Shown here: piece after piece, positions 46,258 to 55,127 of the stretch
How positions within the stretch are numbered: the first letter of the stretch is position 1
Layout: each line of letters opens with the position of its first letter
DNA from: Amaricoccus solimangrovi
GTDB lineage: Bacteria; Pseudomonadota; Alphaproteobacteria; Rhodobacterales; Rhodobacteraceae
Direction: 5' to 3'
Assembly: GCF_006385685.1 (NCBI RefSeq)
Contig: NZ_VFRP01000004.1
Coordinates: 1 to 64,000, forward strand
DNA: 64,000 nucleotides
The notes under the pieces: generated by a model
What the model was told of the DNA's origin: nothing
Databases searched by the model: none
The model's input: the letters and a program-made list of their open reading frames with translations, nothing else
Made by a program: the position numbers and the translations under genes

Positions 46258-47298
46258 ATGAAAAAGGTTCTCTTCGCCTCGTCCGCTCTCGCCGCTCTGG
46301 CGATCGGTGGCGCGGCGTCCGCTCAGGGCATCTCCCTGTTCGGTACCGCTCGCCTGGGTCTCGGCTACGGCATCAACAACGACGGCACCGTCGACCGCGA
46401 CGCCGACGGCTCGCCGACCGATGACATGCACGCCGTTTCCCGCGTCCGTTTCGGCGTCAACATGACCGGCGAAACCAACTCGGGCATCACCTTCGGTGCG
46501 ACGATCCGCGCGGACAACGCGATCGGCGGCAACGGCGGCGCCGAGAACCACATCGGCCAGACCGCCGGTGAGGTCTTCGTGTCGGGCAGCTTCGGCACCC
46601 TGACCTACGGCGACACCAACGCGGCCGACGAGCAGTGGGTCGGCGACCTGATCGGCGACTACTCGCTGACCGGTCTCGGTGACCTCGACGAAACCGTCTT
46701 CCTCTCGAACGGCGGCGGCTTCGGCAACGACAACACCAACGACTTCTTCTCGGATCCGGAAGCGCGTCCGACCGTCCGTTACGACTTCGAGATCGCCGGC
46801 TTCGGCCTCTCGCTGTCGGCCAACAAGGACCTGAACTCCTACGGCGTCGGCGGCGGCTATGCCGGCAACTTCGGCGGCGGCACCTTCAACATCGGCCTCG
46901 GCTACTACGACTACACCGAGTTCGACATCATCTCCGGCACCACGATCGACACGGTCCCGGGCGGCAAGCAGTACTCGGCGGTCATCGGCGGCACCTTCGG
47001 TGACTACGGCGCCAACGTGATCTACGACAACGCCGACTCCGACGGCGCGGACTTCTCGACCCTCGGCATCGGCCTGACCGCCGGCTTCGGCGACTTCGAC
47101 CTCGGCGCCTGGTACCGCCAGGTGATCGACGCCGGCGGCGCGCTGGACGGTTGGGACGGCGCCGACGCCTACGCCTTCACCGGCCAGTACGACCTCGGTG
47201 GCGGCGCGACCGTCAACGGTGGTGTCGAGTGGACCTACGACACCGACGACATCGAAGGCGCGACCGTCGCGGACTTCGGTATCTCGATGGCCTTCTGA
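46258..47298 (+). CDS. Outer-membrane porin (Rhodobacter type)
   Basis: A 346-residue 16-stranded trimeric-porin-like protein. The signal peptide MKKVLFASSALAALAIGGAA ends SAQ. The mature chain opens GISLFGTARLGLGYG and alternates beta strands with Asp/Gly/Asn-rich loops (SRVRFGVNMTGE, VRYDFEIAGFGLSLSANKD, NIGLGYYDYTEFD), ending in the outer-membrane Phe signature GISMAF. Codons such as GGT, GCT and CGT are more frequent than in neighbours, as in highly expressed genes. A strong terminator follows, so it is monocistronic. Confidence 0.95.
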   Translation: MKKVLFASSALAALAIGGAASAQGISLFGTARLGLGYGINNDGTVDRDADGSPTDDMHAVSRVRFGVNMTGETNSGITFGATIRADNAIGGNGGAENHIGQTAGEVFVSGSFGTLTYGDTNAADEQWVGDLIGDYSLTGLGDLDETVFLSNGGGFGNDNTNDFFSDPEARPTVRYDFEIAGFGLSLSANKDLNSYGVGGGYAGNFGGGTFNIGLGYYDYTEFDIISGTTIDTVPGGKQYSAVIGGTFGDYGANVIYDNADSDGADFSTLGIGLTAGFGDFDLGAWYRQVIDAGGALDGWDGADAYAFTGQYDLGGGATVNGGVEWTYDTDDIEGATVADFGISMAF

Positions 47299-47322
47299 TC
47301 CTCTACGGGACAGTGAGCATGG

Positions 47323-47353
47323 AAAGGCGGGCAAAAGCCCGCCTTTCTTTTTT
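47323..47353 (+). terminator. Rho-independent terminator of the porin gene
   Basis: A 10-bp perfect stem AAAGGCGGGC/GCCCGCCTTT (47323-47332, 47337-47346) with an AAAA loop, followed by CTTTTTT. It lies 25 nt after the porin stop and is the clearest intrinsic terminator in the window. Confidence 0.93.
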
Positions 47354-47389
47354 GGTTCGGGGCCTTGCCCGGGACCGCGCTTTCCCGGT

Positions 47390-47417
47390 TTGACACGGCG
47401 GGGCCCGTGACTATTCT
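47390..47417 (+). promoter_or_regulatory. Sigma70-type promoter of yggS
   Basis: TTGACA (47390-47395), 16-nt spacer, TATTCT (47412-47417), 31 nt before the ATG at 47449, and downstream of the porin terminator. Confidence 0.65.
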
Positions 47418-47448
47418 GCCGCCTCCCTGTCGTTTCGGAGGCTCGACC

Positions 47449-48108
47449 ATGTCACTCGCGGAAATCCGGGATCGGGTCGCGCGTGCCCTGGAGCGCGCGG
47501 GGCGGGCGCCGGATTCGGTCACGCTCATCGCCGTCTCGAAGACCCAGCCACTCGACCGCGTGACCGACGCGCTCGACCAGGGCCAGCGCGTCTTCGGCGA
47601 GAACCGGGTGCAGGAGGCGGCCGGCAAGTGGCCGGCGCTGCGCGAGCGCTACGGGCCGGTGGACCTGCACCTGCTCGGACCGTTGCAGAGCAACAAGATC
47701 GGCAAGGCCTTCGAGCTCTTCGACGCGATCCACAGCCTCGACCGCGAGAAGCTCGCCTCCCGGCTGGCCGCGGCGGCGCAGGAGGCCGGGCGCTGCCCGG
47801 AACTCTTCGTCCAGGTCAATACCGGGCGCGAGCCGCAGAAGGCCGGGCTCGATCCCGACGCGGTGGACGCCTTCCTCTCCGCCTGCCGCGAGGTCTACGA
47901 TCTGCCGGTCGCGGGCCTCATGGTGATCCCGCCCTTCGACGCCGATCCCGCGCCGCATTTCGCGATGCTGCGCGCGATGGCGGAGCGCAACGGGATCGCC
48001 GGGCTCTCGATGGGCATGAGCGACGATTTCGAGATCGCCATCGCCGAGGGTGCGACCCATGTCCGGGTCGGCTCGGCGATCTTCGGCGCGCGTCAGCTCC
48101 GGACCTGA
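47449..48108 (+). CDS. PLP homeostasis protein YggS/PROSC
   Basis: A 219-residue fold-type III PLP-binding protein (YggS/PipY/PROSC) that buffers pyridoxal phosphate; no catalytic activity is known. The PLP lysine is Lys31 in LIAVSKTQP. FGENRVQEAAGKWP, LHLLGPLQSNKIGKAF, FVQVNTGREPQKAG and LSMGMSDDFEIAIAEGATHV are the family blocks. The start ATG 47449 follows GGAGG. The 3' end overlaps the convergent vsr gene by 16 nt. Confidence 0.94.
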   Translation: MSLAEIRDRVARALERAGRAPDSVTLIAVSKTQPLDRVTDALDQGQRVFGENRVQEAAGKWPALRERYGPVDLHLLGPLQSNKIGKAFELFDAIHSLDREKLASRLAAAAQEAGRCPELFVQVNTGREPQKAGLDPDAVDAFLSACREVYDLPVAGLMVIPPFDADPAPHFAMLRAMAERNGIAGLSMGMSDDFEIAIAEGATHVRVGSAIFGARQLRT

Positions 48109-48545
48109 GCCCCGGGCGGGCCGAGGAAGGCGCGGAGCCGCTCCACGAGCGCCTCGCGCCGCCGGGGCGTCGTCTCGCATTCCCAGACCGTCAGTACGCG
48201 CCAGCCCCGGGCCTCCAGCGCCGCGCGGGCGGCGCCGTCGCGCGCGACATTGGCCTCGAGCTTCGGGATCCAGAATTCCGGCCGCGATTTCGGCAGCCGG
48301 GAGCGCCAGCAGCCGGGATCCGGATGGCGGTGCCAGAAGCAGCCGTGGACGAAGACGACGGCGCGCCGCCCCGGAAAGACCAGATCCGGCACGCCGGGCA
48401 GGTCGCGGCGATGCAGCCGGAAGCGGTAGCCCATCGCATGCGCGAGGCGGCGCACGCGCAGCTCGGGCTTCGTGTCCTTGCCCTTCACCAGCGCCATCTG
48501 CGCGGAGCGCGCGGGATCGACGGCGGCGGAGGCTTCCGCGGTCAC
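48093..48545 (-). CDS. vsr: Very short patch repair endonuclease Vsr
   Basis: A 150-residue T:G-mismatch nicking endonuclease that repairs deaminated 5-methylcytosine made by a C5 methyltransferase. It parallels E. coli Vsr: DPARSAQMALVKGKDTKPEL, the catalytic Asp54 in GVPDLVF (Asp51 in E. coli), His67 in VFVHGCFWHRH (His64), and EFWIPKLEANVARD. The start is a GTG at 48545 overlapping the upstream endonuclease stop (GTGA), which marks it as the third gene of the restriction-modification operon. Confidence 0.92.
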   Translation of the reverse strand: MTAEASAAVDPARSAQMALVKGKDTKPELRVRRLAHAMGYRFRLHRRDLPGVPDLVFPGRRAVVFVHGCFWHRHPDPGCWRSRLPKSRPEFWIPKLEANVARDGAARAALEARGWRVLTVWECETTPRRREALVERLRAFLGPPGAQVRS

Positions 48546-49435
48546 CCCGCCCGGCGCAGCGCCTCCACCTGGGCGCGGTAGTCCCGGGTCTCGCGGTAGA
48601 GGATCACCCGGCTCGGCAGCACCGTCACCTGCCAGCCCCCCGGCAGCGCGCCGAGGATCAGCGTGAAGAGGTCGCGCACCGTCACCGGTCCCTCCGGAAC
48701 CGTGATCGTCCGGAACATCATGTCGCGATGCCCGCCGCGCCATGCCCCCCTCCCCGTGCCATCGGATTCGTAGCGCAGCAGATAGGGCAGACCGGCCTTC
48801 AGGGCCATCACCGCCTCGAGCACGTCATGCGTGCCGGGCGGCAGCAGGGTGACCTCGCGGTCGATGTCGATCGGGAAGTCGCTGTCGAAGGGCGCGGGCT
48901 TCTGGTCCTCGCGATTGCGGCCGGGATCGTTGGAGCCGAAGCCCGAGAAGTTCCAGGCCGGGCGCTGGCCTTCGAGCCGGGTGAATTCCTCGATCAGCAT
49001 GGTCTCGAGGTCGAAGGTGGAGAAGACGAAGATCCGCGCCGCCTTGAAGGTGATCCGGCGGGGGTCGAGGCCGCGGCGATGCCGGACGCTGCGCGCGTGC
49101 CGGCTCAGCCTTTCGCGGAAGCCGGCCTGGGCGTCGGTCTTGCCGACATAGACCAGCGTGCCGTCGAGATAGAGCAGATAGGCGCCCTGCGCCCCCTCCG
49201 GGATGCGCGCCACCGCCTCGGCGGAGAGCGGCTCGGCGGGGAGCGCGGCGAAGAAGGCGGGAAGCTGGTCGCGCATCACCCGCGGGATGTCGAGTTCGAA
49301 CTCGCCATAGCCGACCGGCGTGCCCGGAGGATGCGCCGCCGGTGGACGCCCGGCCGGCGAAGGCCCCTGCCCGGCGCGGCCGGTCCCGGCGTCGGTCGCT
49401 CCGCCGAGGAATCCGGCGTCCCGGTCCTCGGGCAT
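48542..49435 (-). CDS. GIY-YIG restriction endonuclease, Eco29kI family
   Basis: A 297-residue protein with a disordered Gly/Pro-rich N-terminus, then the GIY-YIG nuclease core: GAYLLYL (residues 84-90) and LVYVGKTDA (94-102), a catalytic Arg in FRERLSRH, and Glu in LIEEFTR. NFSGFGSNDPGRNRE is the hallmark of Eco29kI-type enzymes, which cut CCGCGG; the same specificity is an inference. Its ATG overlaps the methyltransferase stop as TGATG, so both are made together. Confidence 0.85.
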   Translation of the reverse strand: MPEDRDAGFLGGATDAGTGRAGQGPSPAGRPPAAHPPGTPVGYGEFELDIPRVMRDQLPAFFAALPAEPLSAEAVARIPEGAQGAYLLYLDGTLVYVGKTDAQAGFRERLSRHARSVRHRRGLDPRRITFKAARIFVFSTFDLETMLIEEFTRLEGQRPAWNFSGFGSNDPGRNREDQKPAPFDSDFPIDIDREVTLLPPGTHDVLEAVMALKAGLPYLLRYESDGTGRGAWRGGHRDMMFRTITVPEGPVTVRDLFTLILGALPGGWQVTVLPSRVILYRETRDYRAQVEALRRAG

Positions 49436-50592
49436 CACGCGGCGCGGCGCCGGCCCGCCCCCGGCGCGGTCCTGTCGAGCGTCGCGCCGAGCGCGCGGGC
49501 CGCCGCCTCGGCCAGCTGGGTCGGGACGGCGTTGCCGAGCTGGCGCATGTTCTCCGACCAGGAGCCGATGAATTCGTAGTCGTCCGGCAGGCCCTGAAGC
49601 CGCGCGGCCTCCCGCACCGTCAGGTAGCGCACCGAGCCATCGGGCAGCGCCAGCATGTTCTCGCCGCCCGGTACGCCGTGGACGCCCGCCTTCAGCGCCT
49701 TCGCCGGCTGGTCGAGCGGGCTTCCGGTATGGCCGGGATAGGCGCGCGCCCCCGGCTGGGCGACATGGTTCGCGAGCGCGCCGGTCCCGGGCGCGCCGAG
49801 GCCCGCGAGCGCGTCGCGCACCGTGCGCCAGGGCAGCGTCTCCGGGCGGACGCCGGCGGCGGCCAGACGCCGCGCCAGGCCCGCGTCCTGCGCCGGCGGC
49901 GCCGCCGGCCGCGCGATCCCGTGCCGCGCCCAGTATTCGCCCGTGACCCACTGCTCCCAGACCAGCCGCTCGCGCGAATGGGTCGGTTCGAGTTCCGGCG
50001 GCGCGAGGCCGAGGTCGGCGCGGAGGCCCATCAGGATCACCCGGTGCCGCTTCTGCGCCGCGCCGAAATCGGCCGCGTTCACCGAATGCACCCCGACGCG
50101 GTATTCCGGCGCGCCCCTGAGCCGCGCCCGATGCGCGAGCCGCGATTCGCCATCGCGCAGCGCCTTCGACGGTTGGCCCAGCGCCTTCAGGATCCAGTCG
50201 AGATATTCGGCGAAGGCGGGCCGGGTCAGGCCGCGCACATTCTCGAAGAGGAAGGCGCGGGGCCGGGTCTCGCGCACCGCGCGCACCGCCTCGGGCCACA
50301 TGTCGCGCCGGTCGTCCTGGCCGCGATGCTTGCCGCCGATCGAGAAGGGCTGGCAGGGCGGCCCGCCCGCGACGAGATCGAGCCCCGCGTGGCCGGTCCA
50401 GTCCACGCCGCGCACATCGCCCTGATCGAGCGGCCAGTCGCGCACGTGGTCGAGGCCCCGGTCGCGGTTGTGGCGCACGTTCTCGACCGAATGGCGGTCC
50501 CATTCAACCATGCGCGCGGCCGCGAACCCCGCGCGGGAAAGACCCAACGCCAGACCGCCGCAGCCTGTGAACAACTCGACGCTCGACCTCAC
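49435..50592 (-). CDS. C5-cytosine DNA methyltransferase of the restriction cassette
   Basis: A 385-residue Dcm-family enzyme. Motif I is VELFTGCGGLALGL, motif IV with the catalytic Cys80 is GGPPCQPFSIGG, and motif VI is FLFENVRG. Motif VIII is QKRHRVI, motif IX is LTVREAARLQGLPDDYEFIG, and motif X is QLGNAVPTQLAE. The target-recognition region lies between VIII and IX. A GTG start at 50592 is preferred because AGGAAGG precedes it and motif I then starts at residue 5; an ATG at 50664 is possible. It is the first gene of the methylase-nuclease-Vsr operon. Confidence 0.92.
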   Translation of the reverse strand: MRSSVELFTGCGGLALGLSRAGFAAARMVEWDRHSVENVRHNRDRGLDHVRDWPLDQGDVRGVDWTGHAGLDLVAGGPPCQPFSIGGKHRGQDDRRDMWPEAVRAVRETRPRAFLFENVRGLTRPAFAEYLDWILKALGQPSKALRDGESRLAHRARLRGAPEYRVGVHSVNAADFGAAQKRHRVILMGLRADLGLAPPELEPTHSRERLVWEQWVTGEYWARHGIARPAAPPAQDAGLARRLAAAGVRPETLPWRTVRDALAGLGAPGTGALANHVAQPGARAYPGHTGSPLDQPAKALKAGVHGVPGGENMLALPDGSVRYLTVREAARLQGLPDDYEFIGSWSENMRQLGNAVPTQLAEAAARALGATLDRTAPGAGRRRAA

Positions 50593-50739
50593 CGCGACGC
50601 CCTTCCTGACCGTCCCGCCACTTTGCCGTGTCCCGTCCCGCGGGACAATCCGAAAAACTCCCATGCCGGATTTGTACCTGATTTGTTCCCGCTCGCCAAG
50701 CACCGCCCGACGCCGATCCCGGAGCCTTCGCCCGGTTGG

Positions 50740-51252
50740 TCAACGCCCGGTCACGATCACCCGCGACCGGGGAGTCCAGCGCGCGAGGATCCAGACGAGA
50801 TCCGCCCCCCGGAAGGCGACGCAGCCGGCCGTCGGCCGCCGCGGCCGCCGCCAGAGATGCAGGAAGATCGCGCTGCCGCGCCCCGGCACGACCGGATGGC
50901 GGTTCCAGTCGAGCACGCCGACGAGATCGTACATCGGATCGGCGCGCCGCAGCCGCTCGTGGCACGCCGCGCGCGGCAGGGAAACCGCGGTGTTGTAGGC
51001 CGGATCCGCCGGATCGTCGGACCATCCGTCGCGCGGCCCGATCGCCCGGCCGCCCCGGAGCGCCCGCGCGCCCGCCCGCCCGATGGCGCGATCCGGGCGA
51101 TAGAGCAGCGCCTCGAGCCGATGCGCGCCCGCCGGCGTGACCCCGTCGCCCTCGCTCCGCTTCGCGCCGATCCCGCCCCGGCCCACCGCGCAGGGAAAGC
51201 GGCGCCCGGCGAACCGCGCGCCCCAGGGGCCGACGAAAAGATGCGGCGTCAC
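50740..51252 (-). CDS. L,D-transpeptidase (YkuD-domain) family protein
   Basis: A 170-residue protein that is almost only a YkuD-like domain. The active-site pattern is [19 protein letters not shown] with His132 and Cys144. The N-terminus ([20 protein letters not shown]) matches the first strands of the YafK/ErfK-like subgroup. No signal peptide or transmembrane segment is seen, which is odd for a cell-wall cross-linking enzyme. The start is a GTG at 51252 overlapping the ribA stop (GTGA). Confidence 0.85.
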   Translation of the reverse strand: MTPHLFVGPWGARFAGRRFPCAVGRGGIGAKRSEGDGVTPAGAHRLEALLYRPDRAIGRAGARALRGGRAIGPRDGWSDDPADPAYNTAVSLPRAACHERLRRADPMYDLVGVLDWNRHPVVPGRGSAIFLHLWRRPRRPTAGCVAFRGADLVWILARWTPRSRVIVTGR

Positions 51253-52331
51253 AGCAGATGGCCGCTCTTCGCCGCCTTCACCCGCAGATAATCCTCGTTG
51301 AACCGGGTGAGCCCGACGCGCAGCGGCACCCGCTCCGTGACCTCCAGCCCGCAATGCGACAGCATCGCGACCTTGCGCGGGTTGTTCGTCATCAGCCGGA
51401 CCTTCGAGAAGCCCATCGTCTTCAGGATGTTGGCGCCGAGCCGGAAGTCGCGCTCGTCATCCTCGAACCCCAGCCGGTGGTTCGCCTCCACCGTGTCGAA
51501 CCCCTCGTCCTGCAGCGCATAGGCCCGCATCTTGTTCGCAAGCCCGATCCCCCTGCCCTCCTGGTTCAGGTAGAGCAGGACGCCCGCCCCCCCGGCGCCG
51601 ATCTGCGCCAGCGCGGCGCGCAGCTGCGGGCCGCAGTCGCATTTCAGGCTCCCGATCACGTCGCCGGTGAAACAGGCGGAATGCAGCCGGCAGAGCACCG
51701 GCTCGGCCCGGTCCGGCGCGCCGATCTCGACCGCGTAATGCTCCTCGCCGCCGTCGCCGGGACGAAAGACGTGCACCCGCCCCGCCTCCGACACTTCGAG
51801 CGGCACCCGCGCGGCGGCCACGTCGCGGAGCGGGCCGGGCTCGTCGTGGATGAAGGAGATGTCGAGCGCGCTGATCCCCTCGGCGATCAGCCCCGGCACC
51901 TCGCCGGGCGCCACGGGCGCGACGAGCGCCGCGGGCAGGAGCCGCGCCTGTTTCGCGAGCCGGATCGCCGCGCGATGGAGCGCCGCCGAGCCGTCGCGGC
52001 GCGTCGCATAGGGGCCCTTCATCGGATAGCGCAGATCGGCCGAGGGATCGGCCGTGGCGCGCACCCAGCCGAGATCGGCGTCGCCGGGCAGGACCACCCG
52101 GGCCACGTCGCCATCATAGGCGCGCGCCTTCAGCGTCTCGGCGCGCCAGTCGGAGATCGCGAGATCGACATGGCCCCGCGCGCGCAGCGCGCCGAGCCGC
52201 TCCGCCGTCGCCGTCTCCGCGGCGAGGACCAGCGCCGCCGTCTCGCCCTCGATCAGCAGCACGGGCACGCCGAGGCGCAGATCGCCCCTGAGACGGGCGA
52301 GCCTTTCGACGGGACCAGGGCCTAGGGTCAT
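51249..52331 (-). CDS. ribA: GTP cyclohydrolase II with N-terminal extension
   Basis: A 360-residue protein. The C-terminal half (about 165-350) is RibA, opening the GTP ring in riboflavin synthesis: zinc ligands in [21 protein letters not shown], the [16 protein letters not shown] catalytic loop, and MTNNPRKV. The N-terminal about 150 residues are a domain common to alphaproteobacterial RibA-like proteins and lack a recognisable DHBP-synthase active site. It is not in a rib operon; the L,D-transpeptidase gene overlaps its stop. Confidence 0.92.
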   Translation of the reverse strand: MTLGPGPVERLARLRGDLRLGVPVLLIEGETAALVLAAETATAERLGALRARGHVDLAISDWRAETLKARAYDGDVARVVLPGDADLGWVRATADPSADLRYPMKGPYATRRDGSAALHRAAIRLAKQARLLPAALVAPVAPGEVPGLIAEGISALDISFIHDEPGPLRDVAAARVPLEVSEAGRVHVFRPGDGGEEHYAVEIGAPDRAEPVLCRLHSACFTGDVIGSLKCDCGPQLRAALAQIGAGGAGVLLYLNQEGRGIGLANKMRAYALQDEGFDTVEANHRLGFEDDERDFRLGANILKTMGFSKVRLMTNNPRKVAMLSHCGLEVTERVPLRVGLTRFNEDYLRVKAAKSGHLL

Positions 52332-52504
52332 TCTGTGGCACCTCCGGAGGGGCGATCGCGGGATCCCTCACATAGTTCCGGACGCGGCGAAGTGAAACAA
52401 AACCCTGCCTGGAGACACGGTCGCGTGAGAGGGACGGCGGAAATATTGCGCGAAAGCGGGGGCCAAAACAACTCACCCCCATGAAGACGCGAAGGGAGCG
52501 CGAA

Positions 52505-53191
52505 ATGAGCACTCTGAAGAAGATCCTGATGGTCGACGACGACGCCGACCTGCGCGAGGCGCTGGCCGACCAGCTGGTCATGACCGAGGAATTCGACGTG
52601 TTCGAGGCCGGGACCGGGGCCGAGGGGCTCGCGAAGGCGGGCGAGCAGCATTACGACCTCGTCATCCTCGACGTCGGCCTGCCCGACATGGACGGGCGCG
52701 AGCTCTGCCGGCTGATGCGCAAGCACGACGTCAAATGCCCGATCCTGATGCTGACCGGCCATGTCTCGGACAGCGACACGGTGCTCGGCCTCGATTCGGG
52801 CGCGAACGACTACATCGCGAAGCCCTTCAAGCTTCCGGTGCTGCTCGCCCGGATCCGGGCGCAGCTGCGCCAGCACGAACAGTCGGAGGACGCGGTCTTC
52901 GGCGTCGGCCCCTACACCTTCAAGCCGGCGGCCAAGATGCTGCTCGACCCGAAGGAGAAGAAGATCCGGCTGACCGAGAAGGAAACCAACATCCTGAAGT
53001 ACCTCTACCGCGCGAACGACTCGGTGGTGCCGCGCGACGAGCTGCTGCACGAGGTCTGGGGCTACAACGCCGGCGTGACGACCCATACGCTCGAGACGCA
53101 TATCTACCGGCTGCGGCAGAAGATCGAACCCGACCCGACCAATGCGCGGATCCTGGTGACCGAGCCCGGCGGCTACCGCCTCGTGCCCTGA
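52505..53191 (+). CDS. OmpR-family response regulator
   Basis: A 228-residue two-component regulator. The receiver domain (5-120) has the acidic pocket DDD at 11-13, phospho-acceptor Asp56 in LVILDVGLPDMDG, Thr in MLTGH and Lys in AKPFK. The winged-helix output domain (about 135-228) has LTEKETNILKYLYRANDSVV with TLETHIYRLRQKIEP and GGYRLVP. No sensor kinase is adjacent, so it is an orphan here. ATG 52505 follows AAGGGAG. Confidence 0.93.
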   Translation: MSTLKKILMVDDDADLREALADQLVMTEEFDVFEAGTGAEGLAKAGEQHYDLVILDVGLPDMDGRELCRLMRKHDVKCPILMLTGHVSDSDTVLGLDSGANDYIAKPFKLPVLLARIRAQLRQHEQSEDAVFGVGPYTFKPAAKMLLDPKEKKIRLTEKETNILKYLYRANDSVVPRDELLHEVWGYNAGVTTHTLETHIYRLRQKIEPDPTNARILVTEPGGYRLVP

Positions 53192-53258
53192 GGGGGCTTG
53201 CCCTCGCCGCGCGGGCCGCTAGAAACTCCGGGCCCAAGCCCGGAGTTCGCACGAGACA

Positions 53259-54050
53259 ATGCCGCTGAAGGTCTGCACCTGGAACATCAACTCGGTGCGC
53301 CTGCGCGAGGAACTCGTGCTGCGCCTGCTGCGCGAGGAAGCGCCGGACATCCTCTGCCTGCAGGAGATCAAGTCCCCGGCCGAGAAGGTGCCGCTCGAAG
53401 GCTTCCGCGCGCTCGGCTACGGCCATGTCGTGATGCGCGGCCAGAAGGGCTACAACGGAGTGGCGATCCTCTCGCGCGTGCCGATCGAGGACGCGGGCCA
53501 GCGCGACTTCTGCGCGATGGGCGACGCGCGCCACGTCGCGGCGCGGCTGCCGGGCGGGGCGGTGATCCACAATCTCTACATCCCCGCGGGCGGCGACATT
53601 CCCGACCCGAAGCTCAATCCCAAGTTCCATCACAAGCTGAGCTTCCTCGAGGAGCTGCGCGCCTGGTTCGCCGCCGAGCGGCCCCACGCGGCGATCCTCG
53701 TCGGCGATCTCAACATCGCCCCGCGCGAGGACGACGTCTGGAACCACCGCCAGCTCCTCCGGATCGTCTCGCACACGCCGGTCGAGACCGAGGCGATGGA
53801 GGCGATGCGCCTCGCCGGGCACTGGGTGGACGTCACGCGCAAGGACATTCCCGACGGGCGGCTCTATTCCTGGTGGTCGTACCGCTCGCCGAACTGGGAG
53901 GCGGCGGACAAGGGCCGCCGGCTCGACCATATCTGGGCGACGCCCGACCTGGCCGAACGCTCGGGCGGCAGCCGGATCCTGAAATCCGCCCGCGGCTGGA
54001 CCCAGCCGAGCGACCACGTTCCCGTCGTCGCGGAATTCGAGGTTTCATGA
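53259..54050 (+). CDS. xth: Exodeoxyribonuclease III (AP endonuclease)
   Basis: A 263-residue Mg-dependent EEP-fold nuclease in base-excision repair. CTWNINSVRLR at the N-terminus (Asn), LCLQEIKSPAEK (catalytic Glu), GYNGVAILSR, VGDLNIAPREDDVWN (Asp/Asn), and the C-terminal RLDHIWATPDL and PSDHVPVVAEF (catalytic His) are all present. The TGA stop overlaps the next gene's ATG. Confidence 0.95.
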   Translation: MPLKVCTWNINSVRLREELVLRLLREEAPDILCLQEIKSPAEKVPLEGFRALGYGHVVMRGQKGYNGVAILSRVPIEDAGQRDFCAMGDARHVAARLPGGAVIHNLYIPAGGDIPDPKLNPKFHHKLSFLEELRAWFAAERPHAAILVGDLNIAPREDDVWNHRQLLRIVSHTPVETEAMEAMRLAGHWVDVTRKDIPDGRLYSWWSYRSPNWEAADKGRRLDHIWATPDLAERSGGSRILKSARGWTQPSDHVPVVAEFEVS

Positions 54051-54796
54051 TGATCGACGCCCGTCTGGACGGCCGGACCGGCCGGCTCACGCTGAACCGG
54101 CCGGAGGCGCACAACGCGCTCGACGCCGCCGCGCTCGGGGCGCTGCGCGAGACGCTGGAGGCATGGGCGGAGGAGGATCTCCGCGCCCTCGTGCTGACGG
54201 GGACGGGCGGGAGCTTCTGCTCCGGCGTGTCGCTCGGCGACGTGGCGGAACTCGATTTCGCGACGGACAACCCGCTGACGCGCCTCTGCGACACGCTGGA
54301 GCGGTTTCCCGCCCCGACGATCGCGGCGCTGAACGGCGGGGTCTATGGCGGCGGTGTCGAACTGGCGCTCGCCTGCGACTTCCGCGTCGGGGTGACGGGC
54401 ATGCGCGCCTTCGCGCCCCCCGCCCGGCTGGGCATCCATTACGAGCCGGCGGGCATCGATCGCGCGATCCAGCGGCTCGGCGCGCAGATGGCGCGGCGGA
54501 TCTTCCTGCTCGCCGAGGAATTCGAGGCGGAGGCGCTGCTGGCGCACGGCTTCCTCGATCACCTCGTCGCGCCCGAGGCGCTCGACGCGAAGGTGTCCGG
54601 GATGACGGCCACGCTGGAAGGGCTCGCCCCGCTCGCCGTGCGCGGCATGAAGCGCACGATCCTCGAACTGACGCGGGGCGCGCTCGACGCCGAGGCCGCC
54701 CGGACCCGCGTCGCCGCCTGCTTCGCCTCGGCCGACCACGCCGAGGGGCTCGCCGCTCGGAAGGAACGCCGCGCGCCCCGGTTCGAGGGCCGCTGA
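54047..54796 (+). CDS. Enoyl-CoA hydratase/isomerase family protein
   Basis: A 249-residue crotonase-fold protein. The oxyanion-hole segments are GSFCSGVSLGDV and ALNGGVYGGGVELALACDFR. LTLNRPEAHNALDAAAL is the usual opening. The catalytic Glu positions are partly altered (GVYGGGVEL in place of GAAAGGGLE; LGIHYEPAG), so the specific reaction is uncertain. It overlaps the xth stop by ATGA. Confidence 0.88.
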   Translation: MMIDARLDGRTGRLTLNRPEAHNALDAAALGALRETLEAWAEEDLRALVLTGTGGSFCSGVSLGDVAELDFATDNPLTRLCDTLERFPAPTIAALNGGVYGGGVELALACDFRVGVTGMRAFAPPARLGIHYEPAGIDRAIQRLGAQMARRIFLLAEEFEAEALLAHGFLDHLVAPEALDAKVSGMTATLEGLAPLAVRGMKRTILELTRGALDAEAARTRVAACFASADHAEGLAARKERRAPRFEGR

Positions 54797-55031
54797 GGCG
54801 AGCCCTCCGGGCGGTGGCGCCGCGTCTGGCGCTCCGCCCGTGGCAAGGCCGCGCCCGCGGCGCGCTCCGGAACCTTCGCCTCTCGGGGCGCTCCGCCGGA
54901 AGCGGCGCGCCACGTCGCATCCGCCGGCTGTTCGGGCCGCCGGGTGCCCGGCGCGCGGCTCGCTTCTTCCCATGTTTCATATGGGCATGAAATCTATCGG
55001 GCAGTCCGCGCAGGAGCCGTCAGGCGCCGGA

Positions 55032-55072
55032 GCGAGGGGCCCCGCCAACAGGCGGGGAGAAAAAGGACTCGC
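55032..55072. repeat. Nested hairpin with AACA loop in convergent gap (repeat unit B)
   Basis: The outer arm GCGAG (55032-55036) pairs with CTCGC (55068-55072). The inner arm CCCCGCC (55040-55046) pairs with GGCGGGG (55051-55057) around AACA. GAGAAAAAGGACTCGC follows the inner stem. The AACA loop, A-run and GACTCGC match the hairpin at 21084-21126. It lies in the 331-nt convergent gap 54797-55127, which has no gene but also holds CCCAT-N7-ATGGG at 54969-54985. Confidence 0.55.
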
Positions 55073-55092
55073 GGCCAAAGCGCCGCTCCGTC

Positions 55093-55115
55093 CGATCCCG
55101 CCACAGGCGGGATCG
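55093..55115. terminator. Perfect hairpin before the petR 3' end
   Basis: Ten-bp arms CGATCCCGCC (55093-55102) and GGCGGGATCG (55106-55115) with an ACA loop, 13 nt beyond the petR stop. There is no T-run. A bidirectional terminator between the enoyl-CoA hydratase and petR transcripts is plausible. Confidence 0.5.
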
Positions 55116-55127
55116 CCCCCGCCCGGC

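Noticed and set aside
55040-55072. AAAAGGAC string suggesting a glycine riboswitch
   Set aside because: The rest of the conserved glycine aptamer core is missing and the element lies in a gap between two convergent genes, not in a leader.
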